Source: Candidatus Spechtbacterales bacterium (GTDB lineage: Bacteria > Patescibacteriota > Minisyncoccia > Spechtbacterales > 2-12-FULL-38-22). From it: a stretch of DNA of 35,382 bases. This document shows, one piece after another, positions 30,806 to 35,382 of the stretch. Every line of letters starts with the position of its first letter. The stretch's first letter is position 1. A program made the position numbers and the translations under genes. The stretch is taken from contig JBBDKX010000012.1 of assembly GCA_040879145.1 (NCBI GenBank), positions 1 to 35,382 on the forward strand, in the 5' to 3' direction. The notes below the pieces were generated by a model that was not told the origin of the DNA, made no database searches, and saw only the letters and a program-made list of their open reading frames with translations.

Positions 30806-31850
30806 AACCAACTAAGCCTATTATGATACCCAGACCGGCACTTACTGCCGCCATTATCCAAAATCTCATAACTATTTTATGCTCAGGCCAGCCAATTGCC
30901 TGAAAGTGATGGTGTATAGGTGTTGAAAGAAAAAGCTTTTTCTTAAAAACTTTTTTCCAAAAGAGCTGCACTATAACAGAAAGAGATTCTACAACAAGCA
31001 GAAACCCTACTATAAGAAGGAGAAGTGCCTGGTCGGTCAATAATGCTATTATCCCCAGTGTTACCCCCAGCGACATTGAACCTGTGTCTCCCATAAAAAA
31101 TCGCGCCGGCGGAACATTGAACCACAAAAAAGCAAGCAGAGAGCCTATGATTATAGCAACAAAGGCAGCCAGGTCATAACTACTCCCCATAAATGCCAGT
31201 ACGCCATAACTTGCGAAAGCCATCATCAAAAGACCTCCCGCCAGGCCGTCTAATCCGTCTGCTTCATTTGTACTAAAAGCTGTTGCTACAAGTACAAGCA
31301 TGAAAAACGGTATATACCAAAGACCAATATTAAAATCCCCGACAAAAGGAACATGTATCTCTGTCCATTCAAGTTTGAAATAAAACCACCATGCTCCCAA
31401 AATAGCTATTGCTGTATATAAAAGGAGTCGTTGCCTCATTCGTATCCCCCCTCCTTTGGGACCTATTTTAAAAATCCCTAAAAGATCATCCGCAAGCCCT
31501 ATTAAAGCCGCGGTAAAGAAAGCCGCAAGCGGAAGATAAGTTTGGCCTCTGTTTAAAAAATTAAAGGGTGCAAGCAGGGAGTCGGGAAAAAATTTATCTA
31601 TTCCCCAAAAAAATATAAGCATAACAAAAACCGTCCCCCATATTAAAATACCACCCATTGTAGGCGTTCCTTCTTTGTGTTGGTGAAGCTCCATAAAAAT
31701 AGGCGCGTTTGCGTCTTTACGGATTCGTTTTCCTAATTTGTATTTATATAGAAAGTGTGTCAGTGCCGGAGTCCACAGTATTGTAAGCATGAAAGCAATA
31801 CCGGCAAGACTTAGGACACGCACCAATTGAAGAGTGTTAAGTTCAAGCAT
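30804..31850 (-). CDS. mraY: Phospho-N-acetylmuramoyl-pentapeptide transferase
   Basis: Polytopic membrane enzyme of 348 residues, about ten helices, that joins UDP-MurNAc-pentapeptide to undecaprenyl phosphate to make lipid I. Signatures are HQHKEGTPTMGGILIW, ALIGLADDLLGIFK (catalytic Asp pair), STNEADGLDGLAGGLL and FMGDTGSMSLG, plus the metal/substrate loop STPIHHHFQAIGWPEHKIV. All catalytic residues are present. It lies apart from the other dcw genes. Its upstream side is a repeat nest, and no convincing promoter or Shine-Dalgarno was found. Confidence 0.96.
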   Translation of the reverse strand: MLELNTLQLVRVLSLAGIAFMLTILWTPALTHFLYKYKLGKRIRKDANAPIFMELHQHKEGTPTMGGILIWGTVFVMLIFFWGIDKFFPDSLLAPFNFLNRGQTYLPLAAFFTAALIGLADDLLGIFKIGPKGGGIRMRQRLLLYTAIAILGAWWFYFKLEWTEIHVPFVGDFNIGLWYIPFFMLVLVATAFSTNEADGLDGLAGGLLMMAFASYGVLAFMGSSYDLAAFVAIIIGSLLAFLWFNVPPARFFMGDTGSMSLGVTLGIIALLTDQALLLLIVGFLLVVESLSVIVQLFWKKVFKKKLFLSTPIHHHFQAIGWPEHKIVMRFWIMAAVSAGLGIIIGLVG

Positions 31851-32140
31851 GTTTTTATCCCGATACCGCCCGAATCTTTGATTCGCTTGCGGTATCGTGG
31901 ATCCTCGACGCTATAACAAAATCAAAGATTTTGATAGCGTCGGGATTCGCTCCGCCTCACAAAATAGCTTTTAGCTTGTTAGCTTATTGTATTGCGCCGT
32001 AGGCGGAATTGGTTTTTAAAGCTGGAAGCTGACAGCTAATAGTTGAAAGCTAAAAGTGAGCCTGCCTGCCGGTTTACATGCCGATTGGCATGCAGGCAGG
32101 CCTGTCTGCATGCGTTCACGCACAGGCAGGCAAGGCGAGC
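31851..32140. repeat. Nest of dispersed hairpin repeats between dacA-like gene and mraY
   Basis: No gene in these 290 bp. From left: CGATACCGC / GCGGTATCG enclosing GAATC-TTT-GATTC (31860-31899); a copy of the window-start palindrome (31907-31943); a TTAGCTTGTTAGCTT-type low-complexity stretch with AGCTGG/AGCTGACAGCTAA variants; the GCCTGCCTGC hairpin copy (32061-32102); and a further hairpin CCTGTCTGC / GCACAGGCAGG (32101-32132). The same modules make up positions 1-95, in the same order but without the central stretch. Confidence 0.8.
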
Positions 32141-33286
32141 TTATTCCTCCCAAATATATGCCTTCTTTACCCATTTAAGTAGTCTGGTTGTCTCTTGAAC
32201 TCTGTCTGATGCATTTAAGACAACAACCATAAGGTAACGGGATTCGTTGGGTGTCCGTAAGACAATACTCATTGAAGGACCGGCTTCTTCTGTATATCCT
32301 GTTTTTCCCCCTATTACTCCCTCGTATGCCTCAAGCAGAGTGTTTAAGTTAATCCAATAGTGCACCATCTCTTTACCTTGTGTCTGTGTGGCATAGGATG
32401 AAGAAGCCATTATTGATGCAAGTTTTTCGTTTTGGGAAACAGTATAAAGTATTTTTGCAATACTGTTTGCTGAGGAAATATTTTGCGGACTCAAGCCTGT
32501 TGGTTCTTCAAAGTAAGTGTCTGAAATATCTAATTTCCGCATTTTGTGGTTCATGAGGGAAATAAAATCAAGAGAACCTTCAGATTTTGTTTCATTGTAA
32601 TGTTCAAGTAATGCTACGCTGGCATCATTGCTTGATTCAAGTAGTAGAGCGTATAATAATTGTTCTACCGTAAGCTTTTCTCCTACAACTAATCCCCCTG
32701 CAGCTCCCTCTGTTCTTATCGCGCTTTGTGATATCGTAACGACCTCATCAAGACTCATGCTTTCATACGCAGTTAGAGCTGTTGCGAGTTTTGTTATACT
32801 TGCTATTGGCCGCACTGTAAAAACATCTTTCCCGTACAGTATTCTCCTTGTGGGCATTTCTATGGCCAGTGCTGAGGCGGCATCTATATCTTCAAATGGA
32901 ATAGCCCAGTTCCTTGTAGGTAAAAGTTCCATTGCCGGATTGCTTCTCAAAAATCCTGAAAGCGTGGCATTCATTTGTATAGGTTTTGGCAACAATGCAG
33001 GTTTTGGATTGTACTGTTTTAAAAATTCATCCTGAGGTATAAGTTTTAACCGAAACTCTGAATTTTTCTGTGTATTTGTATTTTCTAATTCCGTATTTTC
33101 CGCATCTTGGAATGTTAAAGAAGCGAATAAGTCATTAAAGTTTAGATTTCCGTAAAAAAATACTAAAGATACAAGTACCGGAATAGAAACAACTACCCCT
33201 AAAATACCCAATACCTTTGGGTTCTTATCTTTAAGTTGTTTTAGTACTTTATTCACCAAGGGCGAATTAATCTTTTTTATTTTCAT
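32141..33286 (-). CDS. D-alanyl-D-alanine carboxypeptidase (S11 family)
   Basis: Penicillin-binding protein of 381 residues that removes terminal D-Ala from peptidoglycan stems outside the membrane, limiting cross-links. One N-terminal transmembrane helix (about 27-50, VLGILGVVVSIPVLVSLVFF). All three active-site motifs are present: SITK (PIASITKLATALTA), SSN (LESSNDASVALLE) and KTG (IGGKTGYTEEAGPS). The linker is Asn/Thr/Gln-rich. It overlaps the end of aspS by 20 bp and is the third gene of the kinase-aspS operon. PBP5-like C-terminal beta domain is absent. Confidence 0.92.
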   Translation of the reverse strand: MKIKKINSPLVNKVLKQLKDKNPKVLGILGVVVSIPVLVSLVFFYGNLNFNDLFASLTFQDAENTELENTNTQKNSEFRLKLIPQDEFLKQYNPKPALLPKPIQMNATLSGFLRSNPAMELLPTRNWAIPFEDIDAASALAIEMPTRRILYGKDVFTVRPIASITKLATALTAYESMSLDEVVTISQSAIRTEGAAGGLVVGEKLTVEQLLYALLLESSNDASVALLEHYNETKSEGSLDFISLMNHKMRKLDISDTYFEEPTGLSPQNISSANSIAKILYTVSQNEKLASIMASSSYATQTQGKEMVHYWINLNTLLEAYEGVIGGKTGYTEEAGPSMSIVLRTPNESRYLMVVVLNASDRVQETTRLLKWVKKAYIWEE

Positions 33287-34679
33287 CCTTTTTTATTATA
33301 TCTATACCTAATTCTTTAAGCTGTTTTTTTCCGACACTACTGGGCGCGTCCATAACAGAAGTTCTTCCCGAGCCTGTTTGGGGAAACGCCTGAACTTCGC
33401 GCAGATATTCTTCATTTCTTAATATCATAAGAAGGCGTTCAACGCCATAGGCAATTCCCCCGTGTGGCGGCGCGCCGTAACTAAAAGCCTCAAGCATGTG
33501 CCCAAAATCTTCTTTAGCGCTTTCTTCTGTATACCCCATAATTTTCAGTACCGCTTTAAGCACTTCGGGTTGATGCGCCCTTATGCTGCCTCCTCCAACC
33601 TCATATCCGTTGCATACAAGGTCGTACTGGGTTGTAAGTATACTCTCAATATTTTTCCCATCGTGAACATCTTTAAGAAATTCTTCCTTGGGCTGAGAAA
33701 ACGGATTATGTGTAAATGTCCAGTTTCCATCTCCGTCTTTTTCAAAAAAAGGAAAGTCCACAACCCAGGCGAATGCAAGCACATTATTTTTTTTATCCTC
33801 TTCACTCCTGAGATCAAAACGGTCTTGTCCAAACTTTTCCATCGCTTCTTCGTAAGTGAAGACAGGAAAAGGCTCCTCCTTTATTTTTTGTCCCATAGAT
33901 TTAAAAACAGTTGTAATCATCTCTTCGTTTAAAGCCATAACCTCATCTCTTTCAACAAAACTTACCTCAATGTCTATTTGCGTATGTTCAAAACCGCGGT
34001 CCGCTCTTAAATCCTCGTCTCGGACGGCACGGGCAATTTGAAAGTATTTTTCAAAACCCGCCACCATAAGTAGTTGCTTGTACTGCTGTGGTGATTGCGG
34101 TAGGGCGAAAAATTTTCCGGGTTGAAGGCGCGCCGGTACCAGGAAATCTCTGGCACCTTCAGGAGTAGATTTTGTCAGGAGCGGAGTTTCTATTTCGGTA
34201 AACCCCTTTTCAAACAAAAAATCGCGAGCTCGTCTTATAAGTTCGGATCGTAGTTTAATGTTTTCATTAACTCTTTTTCGCCTTAGGTCTAAGTATCTGT
34301 ATTTAAGGCGTAATTCTTCTGATATGTCATAGCCATCAGAGTCTATAGGAAATGGTAAAGTTTCGGCTTTGTTTAGTACTGTAAATTCTTCAGCGGGAAT
34401 CTCTACAGTACCGGTTTCTGTATCCGGATTCACCATGTTGTCTGGTCTTTTTTTGACTACTCCTGTTACTGAAACCACCCATTCGTCCCGAACGTTTTTT
34501 GCAGCCTCGTACGCCTCTTCATTTTTTGGAGTAATGACTACCTGGGCAATGCCGGAAGAATCACGAATATCTAAAAATATGAGCTTGCCATGGTCACGAC
34601 GTGCGTCAACCCACCCGGATATAAGCACTTCTTCACCCTCTTTATTTGCTATATTTTGTATATTTACTCTGTTTTTCAT
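33267..34679 (-). CDS. aspS: Aspartyl-tRNA synthetase lacking the GAD domain
   Basis: Class IIb synthetase charging tRNA-Asp (and perhaps tRNA-Asn). 470 residues, about 120 fewer than bacterial AspRS of E. coli type. The anticodon-binding OB fold (VLISGWVDARRDHGKLIFLD) and bacterial-type core (RDFLVPARLQPGKFFALPQS, motif 2 RAVRDEDLRADRGFEHTQID, motif 3 GIAYGVERLLMIL) are intact. Between YEEAMEKFGQDRFDLRSE and VDFPFFEKD, where bacterial enzymes carry the GAD insertion, only a short link remains. It begins 4 bp after the histidine kinase stop. Confidence 0.95.
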   Translation of the reverse strand: MKNRVNIQNIANKEGEEVLISGWVDARRDHGKLIFLDIRDSSGIAQVVITPKNEEAYEAAKNVRDEWVVSVTGVVKKRPDNMVNPDTETGTVEIPAEEFTVLNKAETLPFPIDSDGYDISEELRLKYRYLDLRRKRVNENIKLRSELIRRARDFLFEKGFTEIETPLLTKSTPEGARDFLVPARLQPGKFFALPQSPQQYKQLLMVAGFEKYFQIARAVRDEDLRADRGFEHTQIDIEVSFVERDEVMALNEEMITTVFKSMGQKIKEEPFPVFTYEEAMEKFGQDRFDLRSEEDKKNNVLAFAWVVDFPFFEKDGDGNWTFTHNPFSQPKEEFLKDVHDGKNIESILTTQYDLVCNGYEVGGGSIRAHQPEVLKAVLKIMGYTEESAKEDFGHMLEAFSYGAPPHGGIAYGVERLLMILRNEEYLREVQAFPQTGSGRTSVMDAPSSVGKKQLKELGIDIIKKDENKKD

Positions 34680-34683
34680 CTTT

Positions 34684-35382
34684 TTATTCTTTTGTCTTAG
34701 GTAATTTCAAGGGAAGTTCTACAATAAAAGTACTGCCCTCTTCCTCCCCTTCGCTTTCTGCCCATATCCTGCCATTATGCCCTTCAACAATCATTTTTGC
34801 AACATATAATCCGAGCCCCGTGCCTGTTGCATTTTCTCTTTTACCCCTATTTCCCCTTTGAAAACTTTCAAATATAGAATCAATTTCACCAGGATCTATT
34901 CCAATACCGTTATCTTTTACATAAACCCTAACTTTTTTATTGTGAATATCCTCCTGCGCTATACGCACAGAAACTCCGCCCTCATTTGGTGTGTATTTTA
35001 TAGCGTTATCTATAAGGTTACTTACAACTTGTGATATTTTATTTTCATCCATCTCTACATATAAAGGTTTTTCAGGTTTTTTCCAGTTGATTTCAATGTT
35101 TTTTGCCTGGGCAGATGTTTTTAAGTTTATGACTATCTCATCTACCATTTCCACAATATCCGTACTTAAGAAGCTATATTCAAGGGTTCCTTTTTCCGCG
35201 CGGGACAAATTAAGAAAATCATTTATAAGAGCAAGCATTCCTTCATTTGAGCGATACGCCTTACTTATCACTGCGAGTTGTTTCTCACTTAACTTGCCAA
35301 AACTCCCCTCTCTTAACATGGAAAGATATCCCTTTAAAATGGAGACCGGTGTTCGTAACTGATGGGATGCAATAGAAAGAAA
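34684..35382 (-). CDS. Sensor histidine kinase, C-terminal part (cut by window end)
   Basis: The open frame continues past the window edge; its first visible codons read LSIASHQLRTPVSILKGYL, the HisKA dimerisation helix with the phospho-accepting His. The ATPase domain follows with the N box (NLIDNAIKYTPNEGG), G1 box (VKDNGIGIDPGEID), F box (IFESFQRG) and G2 box (GTGLGLYVAKMIVEGHNG). The sensor part lies outside. It is the first visible gene of an operon with aspS and the carboxypeptidase; no response regulator is in view. Stimulus unknown. Confidence 0.93.
   Translation of the reverse strand, partial: FLSIASHQLRTPVSILKGYLSMLREGSFGKLSEKQLAVISKAYRSNEGMLALINDFLNLSRAEKGTLEYSFLSTDIVEMVDEIVINLKTSAQAKNIEINWKKPEKPLYVEMDENKISQVVSNLIDNAIKYTPNEGGVSVRIAQEDIHNKKVRVYVKDNGIGIDPGEIDSIFESFQRGNRGKRENATGTGLGLYVAKMIVEGHNGRIWAESEGEEEGSTFIVELPLKLPKTKE

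Overview
The window is an AT-rich, gene-dense bacterial chromosome segment. It looks like a member of the Candidate Phyla Radiation (Patescibacteria), most likely a Parcubacteria-type genome. The grounds are compact or stripped-down versions of core proteins (an AspRS without its GAD insertion, a PriA with lost ATPase motifs), short palindromic repeats spliced in frame into essential genes, many small orphan proteins, and core genes whose -10 boxes sit 6-9 nt before the start codon. TGA serves as an ordinary stop (for example at 6813-6815 and 17578-17580), so the standard bacterial code applies. No tRNA, rRNA or CRISPR array was seen. The lineage is inferred from these traits and not from any phylogeny.

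Layout. 1-198: nested repeats downstream of a degenerate priA (-). 2.3-10.4 kb: a surface-polysaccharide region with two family 2 glycosyltransferases, a GT4-type glycosyltransferase, a Wzy/WaaL-like membrane polymerase/ligase and an LCP-family glycopolymer transferase. It is interrupted by three single-gene cassettes of unknown function (near 5.0, 7.1 and 7.6 kb), two with extended -10 promoters, all with strong Shine-Dalgarno sites and terminators. 10.4-16.2 kb: a Ctp (S41) protease, bL9, CTP synthase, bL27 (-), a membrane-anchored small-domain protein and MurC. 16.3-19.1 kb (-): a processive-type GT2 coupled to a membrane-anchored GH113-like hydrolase. 19.4-21.6 kb: a metzincin-like lipoprotein, a Xer-type tyrosine recombinase and a small membrane protein. 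21.6-29.0 kb (-): murI, a decayed frame, murD, ftsW, murG, gltX and a coiled-coil M23 peptidase. 29.1-30.8 kb: two tandem paralogous orphans (-) divergent from a TrmB-like regulator. 30.8-35.4 kb (-): mraY, a repeat nest, a histidine kinase (cut by the window edge), aspS and a D,D-carboxypeptidase.

How the genes fit together. Most of the window serves the cell envelope. MurI, MurC, MurD, MraY and MurG make lipid II; FtsW uses it for septal synthesis; the M23 and S11 enzymes remodel it. The glycosyltransferases, Wzy-like protein and LCP protein build and attach a surface glycan, and the GT2/GH113 pair may make a second beta-glycan. Translation genes (rplI, rpmA, gltX, aspS) and pyrG are interleaved.

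The observations most worth pursuing are: (1) an orphan protein whose tryptophan-rich C-terminus and following GC-rich hairpins resemble the variable region of a diversity-generating retroelement target; (2) the GT2-GH113 operon as a possible synthase/hydrolase system; (3) a PriA-like protein that lost its helicase motifs but kept all eight zinc-binding cysteines; (4) two apparently separate modes of translation initiation; and (5) a family of branched palindromic elements, some inserted in frame inside murC, murD, gltX, wzy-like and LCP genes.
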